NCBI RefSeq assembly: GCF_014851395.1
Contig: NW_024040374.1
Coordinates: forward strand, 22,979,695 to 23,043,694
Origin: Micropterus salmoides
Taxonomy: Eukaryota > Chordata > Actinopteri > Centrarchiformes > Centrarchidae
Direction: 5' to 3'
Length of the DNA: 64,000 nt
Part shown: positions 26,401-40,400 of the stretch, in pieces
How the letters are laid out: each line of letters begins with the position of its first letter
Numbering within the stretch: the first letter of the stretch is position 1
Translations under genes and position numbers: made by a program
Notes under the pieces: generated by a model
Database searches by the model: none
What the model was told of the DNA's origin: nothing
What the model saw: the letters and a program-made list of their open reading frames with translations, nothing else

Positions 26401-28237
26401 TTCGGGCTCATCCCATCAGGTACGTAAGCTCCCCGACGATCCCAACGAACAATGAACTTCACTCTCATTATTATCTTCATGATTATAAGTGATTATCTAA
26501 TCGTTTGCGATTTATTTAATTATGTATGCCACTCAGTGTGAACCAGAAACATCATTCACATCATCGCTGTCCTGAGGTGATATACAGTACAGTAACAGCA
26601 GTATGTTAACAATGCTGCATGCCCTCCACCTGAGTTCACAGCTCTGCAAACCAACTCAAATATACACACCTCTATTTCCTGACTGTGTCTGTCTCTCGTT
26701 GTTCCATTCGACATCTCCACTCTCTCTCCTTCTCTGACATACATCATGCATTCTTAATCCAGGCTTGTTCTTTCTCTTTGCCTTCACATCCTCCTCCTCT
26801 CTTTTCCCTACCTCCCACGTTGGCATAGAGAGACAACTCCAGACAGCGAGGCAGTGCACTGAGGTGAGACCAACTAGGTCTTAGTGAAGTAATTAGTGGG
26901 TCAGAGTGAGTGCAATTAGGTGAGCTGGGGAGAGGCAGAGATCCTAGTCCCCAACAGATCAATGTAGACACAAACTACAAGATGGGACTTGTAATTGACT
27001 GCGGCCTCTTCTCCTTTCTCATTTTCAAGTTTGTCCATGTTCCCACGGCTCAACTTTCCTTTCTCTGCACTCCATCCCCAAGCTTGTTGTTCACAATAAT
27101 AGCAGTGTCTGTGTTGTTTGTCTCAGCGTCTTCGCATTGATTTCTTTTGATAGCACTGTATTCTTAAGGCCACTCGTCTTGTCCAAATTTGTAATCTTGG
27201 CAACCAAAATGTGTTTACGTAATGTTTAATTTGTCTGTTTTGTATTGTGTGTTTCTGCTGAACTAATGCCACTCATTCATCCTCAGCTCAGTGCGTCTGG
27301 TATTTTCTGGGGTTTAAAAATACATTTTTTTAATTATGACTCGGATCATTAGTCATCCTGCACAGTAAAGTGCATTTCTAAGACTTATCTATCTAACACC
27401 ACAACACATCACATGAAGAGGTAGCTGTGTTTACATGAAGCCTCTTATGCCACTAATAATGAGAATAACAGCCTATTCAGAATACATACGCCTCATGTTA
27501 ACGGCTCATCACTCACACAGAAATTAGATTCTGTCAAAAGAAGTGATGTAAACATTTTGCACTGTGTTTGAAAGACAGAAATGTATCACGTAATGTGAAA
27601 TGACTTCCAGTTACTGTTGTGATGTTTTTTGAATAGCTGTACTCTTTATTTTATTTTTCTTTTGTCTTTTTGTTTTTACCTGTTTGCCCACTTGACTTAC
27701 ATCAAAGACCTTTGGTGTTTGGTCATTTAATGATTATTGTCTGAGTAGTACAGTATGTCTTTCCCAGCAGAACCAAGCGGGGGACTTGCCTTCTTCCATT
27801 CAATTACAGCAAGAGGAGGATATTCTAATAAAATTGTGGTTTCAGTAGAAAGTGCAACAGCAAACCAATAACAGTGCAGAGGCTCAACACAGGGCCGTCT
27901 TGTTTGCTTGAGGTGGAGCATTGAATGCTTACTCTGGAGCATGCCCATGACACTGATCTTATCATTTAATTTAATGAACATTCAATTCAATTCAATTCAA
28001 TTCAATTCAATTTTATTTATATAGCGCCAAATCACAACAACAGTTATCTCACAGCGCTTTTCATAAAAGAGCAGGTCTAGACCGTACTCTGTGATGATAT
28101 TTACAGAAGCCCAACAGTTCCCACCAAGAGCAAGCACTAGGCGACAGAGGCAAGGAAAAACTTCCTTTTAAGAGGCAGAAACCTCGAGCAGAACCATGGC
28201 TCAGGGTGGGCGGCCATCTGCCTCGACCGGTTGGGGT

Positions 28238-28277
<40 letters not shown>

Positions 28278-28284
28278 GAGTGAA

Positions 28285-28320
<36 letters not shown>

Positions 28321-31300
28321 GGATGTAAGGAGAGAGAGAGGGGAGGGAGGCAGCCTACACAATATACACACAGAGGTACAGACAGCGAAGGTAATGTTGC
28401 TATAAACTAAATGAAAAATGGTACAGATATTTATAATAGTGTTAATGGTAACCATCGTAATGTTAATGATTATAATAACAATAAGACTAGCAACAATAGT
28501 CGTTGCAGTAGAGGGTGTCGAGCAGGAACACGGGGGCAGCAGGCGACCCGCAGCCACAGATCCAGACTCCACAGCTCCAGAGCCAGAAAACCTGCAGGAA
28601 GTGATAGGAGGAGAGAGGAGAGGGACGAGAAAGCACAAGACTACCAGAAAGGGGAGAAGTTGTGTTAGTAACATGCAATAATGGGATAAGGTTGCATACA
28701 GAGGGAGAGAAAGTAGAGGAGAGAGGAGCTCAGTGCATCATGGGAAATCCCCCGGCAGTCTAGGCCTATAGCAGCATAACTAAGGGATGGTTCAGGACTA
28801 CCTGAGCCAGCCCTAACTATAAGCTTTATCAAAGAGGAAAGTCTTAAGCCTACTCTTAAATGTGGAGATGGTGTCTGCCTCCTGAACCCAAACTGGAACC
28901 TGGTTCCACAGGAGAGGAGCTTGATAGCTGAACGCTCTGGCTCCTAGTCTACTTTTGGAGACTCTAGGAACCACAAGTAACCCTGCATTCTGGGAGCGCA
29001 GTGCTCTGGTGGGGTAGTAAGGTACTATGAGCTCTTTAAGATAAGATGGTGCCTGACCATTAAGAGCTTTGTAGGTAAGAAGAATGATTTTAAATTCTAT
29101 TCTGGATTTTACTGGAAGCCAATGCAAAGAAGCTAAAACAGGAGAAATGTGATCTCTTTTCCTGGTTCCTGTCAGAACACGTGCTGCAGCATTCTGGATC
29201 AGCTGAAGAGTCTTAATGGACTTTTTCGAGCAGCCTGATAATAAGGAATTGCAGTAATCCAGCCTAGAAGTAACAAATGCATGGACTAGTTTTTCTGCAT
29301 CATTTTTAGACAGGATGTTCCTGATTTTCGCAATATTACGTAGGTGAAAAAAGGCGGTCCTTGAAATTTGCTTAATGTGGGACTTAAACGACATGTCCTG
29401 ATCAAAGATAACTCCAAGATTCCTCACAGTGGTGCTGGAGGCCAAGGCGATGCCATCCAGGGAAACTATATCTTTAGATAATGCGTCACGGAGGTGCTTA
29501 GGCCCCAGAACAATAACTTCAGTTTTATCTGAGTTTAACATAAGAAAATTGACAGAGAGTCACAGCTCTATTGAGCCAAGTATTCCCATAGCTCTCAGTA
29601 GTTACGACTTCATGAGCTTCTTTAATGATAAAATTCTAGCTATTAGAGACAAAATTCACCAAGACCTGCCCTCAACTGGCACCGACTTATCTCTAAACTC
29701 AGGAACCTTAGAAACAGCTGTAGAACCAGATACATGTTTAGACTGTTTTGCTTCCCTCAATCTTTACCAACTAACTTCAATAATTTCTTCATCTAAACCA
29801 TCAACCTGCCTCTTAGACCCCATCCCGACTAGGCTGCTTAAAGATGTTTTACCCTTAGTCAGCACCTCTATACTAGATATGATCAATCTATCTTTATCAA
29901 CAGGCTATGTACCACAGTACTTTAAAGTAGCTGTAATTAAACCTCTTCTGAAAAAGCCCAAACTTGATCCGGATGTTTTATCAAACTATAGACCTATATC
30001 TAACCTTCCATTTCTCTCTAAGGTTCTGGAGAAAGCAGTTGCTAAACAGCTGTGTGACTTTCTACAGAGCAATAGTTTATCATGAAGGCTAATTTATATT
30101 TCAGTCAGAAAAGAAACATTTTGGCTGATGTAATTGCAGCTGAAGGACACTTGCTTTCCTCAGCTTGAATGGCGGCCTGTTTATTACACAAGGAGATGAA
30201 AAGAAAACAGCACAGGAGTACAAGAGTACATTTTTGTCTTTATCAGTATTTCTGATGGTGGCATTTGAATGGACTGAGTGGCCCTGCTCTTGTTGAGTGA
30301 TTAGAAGCATGAGGCGCCTTCCTCTGGGTGACCTTTTATATGTGTCAGTTATAGTACAGAGAAAATTACCGCAATGGTTGTCTGCCCATTAAAGCAGCGA
30401 GATAGTGACAAAGAAGGAAGGAAAGGGCAGAAGGATGGACAGCCCTGAGAAGGACAAAGTGGGATAGAGAGAGGAGGAGAGTGGTGAGTGTGTCCTCGAC
30501 GATGCTTTAGGCGGGAGTACATACACCTCTTTAATCAATGATCAGAGACTACACTAGCGTAGCCCAGTGGGCCTCCAGAGAGCACATTGTTCCTTACTCA
30601 TCTTTTTTTCCCTTCCTTCCTTCTCTCCTCCTTTCTTTCTTTACATTTCTTTGCTTCCTTCCGATCTTCATTCTTTGTTTTTTATCAGAACAGTCTCAGC
30701 CCCTCTGTGTCCTATTTGGCCATATATCAGAGTGATAAGACGCTGGTATATAATGCCACATCCAGCTTTCCAATTCCCCATCGCTTTGGCCTCCAGCTAA
30801 ACCCACACAGATGGGTGGACATACACACACACATAAAAAAGAAAGATACGTGAAGAAGCACCAGCATGCCAAGCTTACTCAGGAGTAAACCTCGATAATC
30901 CATCCCACAAGCCGCACCATCACACACAAACACACACGCACAGAGATATGTCTTAATCCTTCGCTGTGAACACTGTGAGAAAGTAAACACGTTCCATTTT
31001 CTTTTTCAATTACTCATATCTTAATTTCCATATTGTATAATCCTAAAGACAGCATTTATGGAAGTTTGTTACACCACAAAAAAAAGTTACAAAAGTGGTT
31101 CATAGTCCAGAGAATCCCAACAAGCATGGAAGTTTACCGGATGGTTCGTAGCACTGGCATCCAGCCGTTTGGGGTGACAAAGCAAGGCGGGAGTATACAG
31201 CAATGTTGGCTGTCTGTCCACCCTTTAAATTACCTACGCCAGTGTGACACTCTGGCAAACAGGAAACAGGATGCCTCTGAATTATAGCCATTTTGACTAA

Positions 31301-31410
31301 AGCCTTGTCCCGGACTCAAGATGGATCAGACCTCTGGCAGCATCAATAACACAGCAGCCAGCCCTCAACCAAATTAGAGCGTTAAATTTGAAAAGAGCCA
31401 GTAGATTGAA

Positions 31411-31449
<39 letters not shown>

Positions 31450-31454
31450 AGTGT

Positions 31455-31488
<34 letters not shown>

Positions 31489-34400
31489 ATTTGAGGGGGA
31501 AAGAAGGAGATAAATGGAGACAGGGGCAGGCTGGCGTGGCATATTATCAGTATGGGTCTGTGGATAGATGTTCAGTTTGTCTGCTGGCTGTTGGAGTCCG
31601 TGGATAGGCTGTCTGGAGTAGTGAGAGGGCACATTCTCGATGCTGCATATAGAAGTCTATTGATTTTCCTGCCTCTCTCACCCTGTGTCTCCCATCTTTG
31701 TTTCTCTATCCTTCTTTCTCTCTTTTGTCTGTCTCTCTCTTAGCGGCTTTTTTCTTTATCACTCCCCGTCTCCCTGACTTTATGTCTTTTATTACTCCTC
31801 TGGTCATTGTTATGACTCCCTCTGGCATAATGTTTTGATAGCCTCTTGAACTCCAATGTGGTACAACATAAGGCAGTCAATTGCCGTCCATCCATATCTG
31901 CCCCCCGTACAATCCAGCCTCGGCTGGATCCTCGTCACTGCCTCCCCTAAATCCATCCACCGCCTAATCTGTCATCCTTCTATCTGCATCTATCTGCTTT
32001 TCGTCTCCAAGTTTCTCTTCGTCTTTCTTTTCATGGTGTAATTCCACCATTTTTCTATATCAAAAACACTCCTGCTGAATCGAATCCTGTGCTATTGGCT
32101 GCTGCATATTAAATAAATGGGATTTGTTAAAGAACAGCCTGGAGGGACAGTGGGCTCCATCATTGTGTGGGATGAAATGGCGTTACGCACCACTCTGTGC
32201 TGACTGAGCATGGGCTCTTTGTATCCTGTTAACCAGGGGAATAACGAAGCAACCAAAGTGTTGAAAATGAGCTTAAGTACTCTGTGGTGAGAAATCACAC
32301 TGGGCCTTTTGTGTATATCACTGACTGTTGATAATGCACACACCAGTTTAAAATCCACTGAATTTGCTCCACAAACACCTGTCGATATTCCAGGATAAAA
32401 TAGTGGTGCTCTTCTCAGTAGGGTGAACGCTGTCCACTCTCAACTTTAATAAAAGCATAACCCTGTTTAACAGAAAAAAACATCTCACAGGTCAAATGTT
32501 TGTGACCACAGACTGCTCCATCCTTACACGTCATTGATGGCTACATGGACGGCAATGTTGCTAAAAATCTGCATTGTTGTGTGCCTGCGTTCCCTGTTTC
32601 TCCCTGTGCAAAGCGAGCACCTTCAGATCAGCCACTATGCCGGAAGTTCTGGTCCAGGGTAAACAGTATACTGTGGCTAGCGATACTAATCTGATATTAC
32701 CGGTAAGGGTGTCCCCAATTTCTAGCATGCGTTGTTTAACCCTGTTTGCAGGGGGTGGAAGGAGCACGTTGGCCAACAGGACTATCAACATAACTACCGG
32801 TAGTTGCTTTTTCTTGTGAGCCTTCCCACACTGCAGAATAGTAATAAAGTCTGTATCATCTGCCGACAAGGTTATGCTAGTGCTGTAGCTAACAGGCCTG
32901 CTATCAAGCTTGGGGCTAAAGCTGTCTGGACTGCTTGTAACATCTATAGTAGTGTAACATTAGCAGAGATAACTTACAGACACATCTCTCAGCACATAGA
33001 CTGAAGTTATCAATCTTTAGGGGTTCTAGATGTGTGTTATGAGGTCGTACATCAGGTTGAATTTGACATGTTTCATTTGTTCTCACAGCATTTTTCAGCA
33101 TTGAAGAAGTGTTGTCTCCACATGTGTGCAGCAGTTCCTGATACTCAGCCTCTCCATGGACCAAGTCAAGTGCTGTACCTGGAAAGGTCATTGAACATTA
33201 ACAGCAAGCAGTGATATTAATAGGCACATGTTTGCATTTTTGCAAAGTGCTGTTGGTTTTTAAAACTGTTGAAGTAAAACTCACAGTGACTAAATAATTC
33301 AGTGAGGGATTTGTGTGTAGCAGGCGAAAAGCTCAAGCAAAATATCTGTTATCAAAGTGTTCACTGACATTTTGGGGAATAGAAAGTGTTGATTTATGCA
33401 TGTAAAAGTCAATGAAACAAACAGCTATGTTTGTAAAGCTAATGCACCATCAAAATGTGGGTTTAATATTCTGCAGTGAGTTTGAAAAAAACGCAGAAAA
33501 GCTGTCTTAAACAGGAATTTTTATGGCATCATAAAAATGCTTTATTATCTTTGCTGCCACAACAAAACCTGGTGATTATTCAGCCTCTAGGAGCCCCATC
33601 ACAGGCAGCTGTATTTTATTTTCTAGATTGTATGACCCACAGCTCCCTTTATGGCAGATGAATGACTGTATCTCTTGACTCTAGCAGATCTGCAACAGAA
33701 CTGCAAAACAAGTTTTGCTGTTGTTTTTATGAATATTCTCTCATCTCACAGCCCTCTAAAGATCAGTTGGGCTGCAGACCAAAGTGCTATGTTAACTTCA
33801 GTAATTTAGTAACAGTGGTTTGGATGCTAAGCTCAGCTTTTCTGTTTCCCTGGGCACAACATATGCTTTTTAATCATGTATTTGTTTTGTTAGTACACTG
33901 CCATATGCTCATATATGCATAAAGCATTGTTGTGAGAGAATTTGTGGTCTATCTCTAGCATTCATCTTTCTATAAATTTGGGTTTCTGGATTGCAAGTTG
34001 ACAATAATTGTTGCTATTTCCATACCATCCAAAGATTGTGAACTCCTCTTGGCTTCTGGAGAAGACAGTCAAACCAGCAGGCTCAATGAGGAATAAAACT
34101 GCAAAGTAAAACATCCAGCCACACAGCAGATGAAACCATCAACTGCTTGTTAGACCATCATCTCCTCTGATTTTATTGTAGTCATTTTCATTTAGCCGCG
34201 TCTGTAAACCAGATAAGAGAAGACCTCTGCTGAGCCATATGTCACCCCATTAAAAACACAATGAGGGATTCACTGAGAAGGGTTGTTCTTTTATTTCTTC
34301 CCCGATGAATCCCAATCTGAGTTTTTATTGTCAGGTTCAGCCTTAGGGCCCCTGAGGGTGCGTAGAGTTTCATAAAGCAACGAACAACATCACCTCTGTT

Positions 34401-37400
34401 TGCCACCGTTTGGGAAATGAATGGAGGGATGGATGGAGACAGAGAGCTTGGCAGGGTGCTGTCAGAAGGAATATAATCCTCTGCGTGGAGTCATTGTGTG
34501 GCTGTGCAGAGCAGGGGGAGACTAAGGTGGTCGGGCTATGTGGGTAACGTTACAATGGAGCATTCAGGCGCTATCAGATTAGATGTCAGAATTCTGCTTC
34601 CTTTTACTGAAAGAATATTTCCACTCTCTATCTGTATCTAACAGGTCTGTCCTCTTAGGGGACAAAGAATGGAGTCTAACTATCAGTACACAGCCATGTT
34701 GTTTTTTCAGATCAGTTCCTCACTGCTTTTATTGCCTCTAAACAAGACAGATCTGGATAGACGTATATTTATTATGATGTGAAAATGCTCAGGAGATACT
34801 TTGGAAATATGGAGTCTATTATGCCTGAAGTACACACAACAAGAATTGAATAGCAGCATCCCCGAGATGTTAGCCTCACATTTTCATTCTCCATTTGCAG
34901 TCTGACACATACGCATCAGCGACTCAGCCAGTCACACATGCAGGCACACACCATCGAAAATGGAGCTGCCTGCCATCAAGGTTAACAGTGATATGTATGA
35001 TTTCAAATTGAGGTATTTTCTAGCTACAGAGGAGTGGCAGCGGAGAGGATGAGTGCATCCAGCTGGGGTTTTCAAGCTGCCAGAACTTCCCTCCCTCTCA
35101 CTCTCACCAGCACTGAAGTCAGAGCGGAGTGGTGGCAGGGGTGTTTGGCTCCCAGCGTCAGTCACAACGCATCATGCAGCAGCCAGCCCACAGCGGGTGG
35201 AAAGGTTGAGGGGTCCCTTCATGTAGGGCTTGTCAGACACACCCACAGATCTGTCCCAGCAGGGATGATTCATTGACAGGGAAAAATCTCAAGGGGAGGA
35301 GGAAGGTTTCTGAAATGGATGGTGGATATGAAGGTGTAAATTACAGAATCTGGTGAGCCATAAAGAGAAAGTGTATGTTCGCAAATTGCAATGGTGGTTC
35401 GGAGGAATTTTGGGAAGCAAGCTTCTTTTCAGAGTTTCTGCTGGCAGGGGCACTGTGAGGTCATGCAAAGTAGTTCTTCTTTGTTTAGTTTTAAACAGGT
35501 CTCCAGGCAAACTGCCGCCCCCCGCCCACAGCTTGCTTCTCCTAATAGTGCTGCTCTGCTGTCAGAACAACTTTTTGATAGTAACCACAGTGGAATACGA
35601 ACATGCAGGCAAAGGAGGATGAGATCTCTTTCTGTGCATGTGCGTGTGCTGTGTATTTCCCGCTTTTTCTTTCTGATTTAGGGCTCTTTTGTCATGCCAT
35701 ATTCGCACCAAACTGCACAACATGCTAGGTCATGTATGCAAGGTCAGTGAAGGTGTGTCCGAGCATACTCGTTAATTTTGTTTAGATTTAAGTAGCACAA
35801 TATCTGCAAGAGGTTTGGGAGAAGTAAAATATAAATAGGAGGGTTTGGTGATTAATCATTGTCTTTTCAGCCAGTCACATTATCCGTCTTGTCCCTTATA
35901 AGCAGCTGTGCCAATCACAGTGGGACATGCTGAAAATGGCTTACCAAATGGAGAGAAGAGACGAGTGCAAATCAGTTTCTCCAAATAGGGAAGTGGTGTT
36001 GTCTTCCGTGAGCTGCAGAGACAAATATAGAGCACCACAGATGTGTTTCCAAAGGCAGGAATTTATATTTGTTGAGATATTGAAAGTCTGGTCACCTTTT
36101 TTCCATAGTGATGCAGGGTTTTATTTTGAAACGCAGTGATCCACACAATAACTAGTACCTGCATTTACAAACTTCTCCACATTTGTGTATGTGTGTTCCC
36201 AAGACTCCCTGCCGTGGCTCGATTCACAAATACATATTTTTGCGTGCACTGAAAAATATTTTTAAATCCCCGATATATTTGTGAATCCTTCTGTGTGCAT
36301 TGATTAATAGTGAGACTGATCTGACGACATAAGATTTTGTCTGAACCGAAGGGGAAGGCTTACATGCAGTCTACTAAGAGTGGAGGAGATGACGGATAAC
36401 CCTTATAGCACAGTCTGTTTTACTCACATTCTGGCTGTAATCACTTTACAGTTGTAACTTGTACCTTTTAAGTGGTTGGAGAGTATCTAATCAAAGTGTT
36501 TAGACCCAATTTTAGCCCGGAATACCAACACCTCTGCTTGCACTACTTGATTTGCATGTAGCTCTTATCTGTTGCACTTTGCCTCCCACTTTCTTGCAAC
36601 AAAAATATGTATGCTCTAGACGTTGACTCTTAGGTTGATGTATGTGCATTTCAAGGTCAAGAGCATACCTATTTGTCACTGTGCTTTTTGCACAACTTTT
36701 TGCACCACTCTGAACATCTCAAGTAAATGTCTACTTATCTAATTGTACTAATTGTAAATAGGAACTCAGCCATGATCTGTGTACATCCCTCACTTAATAA
36801 GGAGCCATGCAAATCATGCATTGCACTGTGACATCATTTAATGTGTAGCAACAATATATGTTCCTTTCAGTAATCATGTGGAACATGAATAATTCATGAT
36901 ACATCACTGACGACAGTTGTTACACCTGTTTCTTTTCTGCCTACTTTCAGTATGTGTGCATATTGAATATTGTTGGATAATTTTAAAAAGGTTGATTCAG
37001 TATTCTCATTTCGCAAAGCCCTGAAAATGAGAGCAAAGACATATTGAAGAGAAGAAGGGGGGGGGGGGGGGGATCAGAGGTGGATAGAATGTGTTTGTGA
37101 TGATAAGCCAGGATGGATTATTTTCCTGCCACTCTGACAGCCTAGATAATGCAATTTATTTAGGACGAATGGAGACGCCACAAGTGCTGCTCTTGTAACA
37201 ATAGACCCTCAATTTCTTCATCAGTCTCGCCGTGTATGCCCGCTGAATTGGGTTGTATTGAATTGCTGGCATGTTTCTCCTCCCTGGTCCTCTCCAGGCT
37301 GATTCAGTGTGACGCTCGGTTCATGAGGTGCTCACTAAGAGCGCATCGGCTGCTTTCTGCTGTCTCAGGCTTCTGGCACTGTAGCTAATTGCAAGTGTCA

Positions 37401-37410
37401 TGCTTTTTCA

Positions 37411-37475
<65 letters not shown>

Positions 37476-40400
37476 AGAGGAGGAAAACATTTTATGCAGT
37501 TGAGAAGAGGTGAGGCTGAAAATGGAATAGAATAAGAAACTCTTCTAAAATTGTCTATGGGAATTATTTTATTATTATTTTTGTTATTGTTTATGTATTT
37601 TTATAGCGTGGAAGTGTATTCTAACTTAAAAGTATTATTTATTTTCTTCTTGCGACTCCACAGCCCTATCACTTTCATGTCACATACACCTGTGGGGTTC
37701 ATTTACGCCATAAAGATAAGACTGTAAATAAATAATAACTTGGAACAGTTTAATATATTGGCATGGTAGTCTTAGTCATTTGAGTCATCCAGTGTAGATT
37801 GCAACTCTCAGCGTGCTCAGTAATAATTAATGCATTACATGTGGAATATTTTAGAGCACTATGTTTGACTTTACAGACTGCTACTGGTTTCACCACAGAC
37901 ACAGGGCACCCGCATGTTGTCAGACAGACAGAAATAGCTGCTCCCTCCGCAGTGCTCATCAATCCTTGTTTGTCAGAGGCTGCTCTGCTCGGGCTCGGTA
38001 CAGTAATCACATCGCTACACCTGCTCCATCCACAACCTTTCCTCTAAGATATGAATACACACTCCCAAAGGATGCAAGGTGGCATCGGCAGCCTTTCAGG
38101 TGGTCAAGTTGGGTTCAAGCTTCGATTCAGCAAATATCTAAGTTGTCAGTTGTCCTTGAGCACTGACTTCCTGCCAGCTCGCTGACCAGGTGCTCTGATC
38201 TCCCTGTGAAGGGGAGATCAATAGACTGTTAAATTATTATTCTTTACAACAGCGGACTTTATACTCTATGTGACCCCCCTGGATTAATAGTGCTGTTTTG
38301 TGGTCCTTGTAACCACATGTCCAGATTTGTTTCATCACTTCTACAATATATATATACCTAATTAATTGAAAATCTTAGGTATTAAAAGTAACCAGTATTT
38401 CAATTGATCAAGCAAATATTACAAGAAAAAATATTTATTGTAGCATGTTTTTTTCTTGTTTTCTATCCAGTTAATAATTCTTTGACCCTTCGTATTTATC
38501 TTGCATTCGACTGGCTCAGACTGACAGTTGGTGCAGTGGGTTAAAAGGGAGAGGCGAAAGCTCGGTTTCATGGAGGCGAGGCGCGCTGACCTTACCCGTT
38601 GTGTGCACGACCTCATGGGCTGTGGGGATGAAGAGTTTGGTGTAATACTCCACACTGCAAACCGTCAGCCTCTGCACACATTAGATTGTCTGACTCTGCA
38701 GACTGACTGCTGGGGCGCTGACATCATCAACACTAAACCAGAGCAGCTCCACCAACAAGAAAACATAACCTCTGTCTGTCTCCATCTATTCTTCTTTCCT
38801 CTCCCACTTGCTTGCCCTCCCTATCCGCCCTCACGGAGTTCACCTCTGTAAATCAATCACTTTGAAGTAATCTGAGACTGCATCGTGGGTCTGCAACTTT
38901 GTGCTAGAGAGAAGTGTTATCTATATTGCAGCAGAAATTGGTTTCATATTTCCCCCGGTGTGTATTCAGCTTACCGTAGCAGTAATTGTGACTTGCCTGT
39001 CTGAGGACACCCTGATACATGGATCATATTCCTACCTGTGAGTCTGCCTGTCTCTGTCCATCCTGTCAGGGAGGAGATGGAAACCTGGACCCATGAGCAG
39101 CACACTTTGGACAAACAGTGATTGCAGCTAATTATTAGCTTTGCTCTGCCTGGATTTGCCTGGAGTTCCACATGGGTGTCATTTTCTTTACGGACTGACC
39201 TTTCTGTCGTTTATGCCAGCATTTTCTTAAAGGGCAATTCCAGCTTTATAGAAACCGGCTTATGTAAAAAATGTCCACAGTTTAAAAACATTGTGCTCAC
39301 TGCTGTGATCTGTGAACATGGTGACATGGCAAAAAGAAAGTAAAGAAGTATAAATACAGTATATAAGTAAAGAAACATGAGCACCCAGGTTGGGGTGCAT
39401 GCTAACAACATGTGTGATGGATCATCTCAATATTATTATCTTTCCCGCTCGGACTGTGCTGTAGCAATGCCGCTGTGTTTCCAGATTTTGGCATGTATAT
39501 TTGTGAGTGCAACACTGATACATGTGACATACCTCTGAAATAGCAGCAGTAAATTCTTAATTTAGGTTTTCTCCAGATGTTGATGAATTAATATGTATGC
39601 CTTTTCTTGCTCTGTATCACAACGAAATGCATAAAATACATGTTTGCTGCAGCCGTCACCTAAGTGACAATGAATATTTCACACTACAGACTCATCGAGC
39701 CATCACAGTGATGACGACAACGACTGTATTTTAGCCTATACTTTGCATTTCAGCACAGCCATCTATGTGGCTCTAACTGCTCTGTGTGTCTCAGTACCTT
39801 TTAGCGATGTACTGTAGCATTAAATTTTAATGGGGCAGCTCTCGCTGGGCCCAGGTGATGGCTTATCACGCTCATAGATGGGGAACACTTGAACAGGCCG
39901 AGGCATGATCTCTGTCTCAGCAAAGCCATTACAAGGTTCAGTGAGTCCAAGCACAGCAACGCGGCGGGTGATAAGCAGGTGTATCTACAGTAAATGTAAG
40001 TGCACGTGTGTGCAGTTTTGTGTAATCTGTGTTATTCGTGCAGAGTTCAGTGTTTCTGTCAGCACAACCTTTTCTGCAGGCTTCCATAATGTTGAATTTG
40101 CTAACCACTCAGCTTCAGACTTCACAGGACGCAAGACATTTCCCTTATCGCAATCCTCTTTTATGGTCCATTCTAAATCCGGGGTGTATGTATGAGTCGA
40201 CATCGGGGAGTAGCTTCCCAAATATGCCAAGATAATCTGTCTCCCGAGAGGCTTAGAAAAAAGTTAAGATGACCCTATAGAGCAGCGAAATGTCACACAG
40301 AGGAACACGTTTCAAGAAACTGCTGAGGACAGAAGAGACGTTGCAGTATCTGCTCAGTGTCAGGGAAGAAGACTTTACATTATCTATTTTATGAGTATGA

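Larger units (their letters stand above)
27979..30083 (-). mobile_element. L2-type LINE with inverted 5' segment
   Basis: Minus-strand part, 29555 down to 27979: reading frame from NFLMLNSDKTEVIVLG through TSRLDYCNSLLSG and NAAARVLTGTRKRDH to LKTFLFDKAYS with its stop at about 28813, then the typical L2 3' UTR and a tail of ATTCA pentamers at 27979-28010. Plus-strand part, about 29560-30083: FMSFFNDKI, STCLLDPIPTRLLK, STGYVPQYFKVAVIKPLLKK and NYRPISNLPFLSKVLEKAV, the start of the L2 reverse transcriptase. The catalytic core between the two parts is absent. A (GA)n tract at about 28237-28320 interrupts the 3' UTR. The copy is non-functional. Confidence 0.85.

Noticed and set aside
28201..28674. 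157-codon minus-strand frame
   Set aside because: It consists largely of translated (GA)n and LINE 3' UTR, which gives Ser-Leu repeats.
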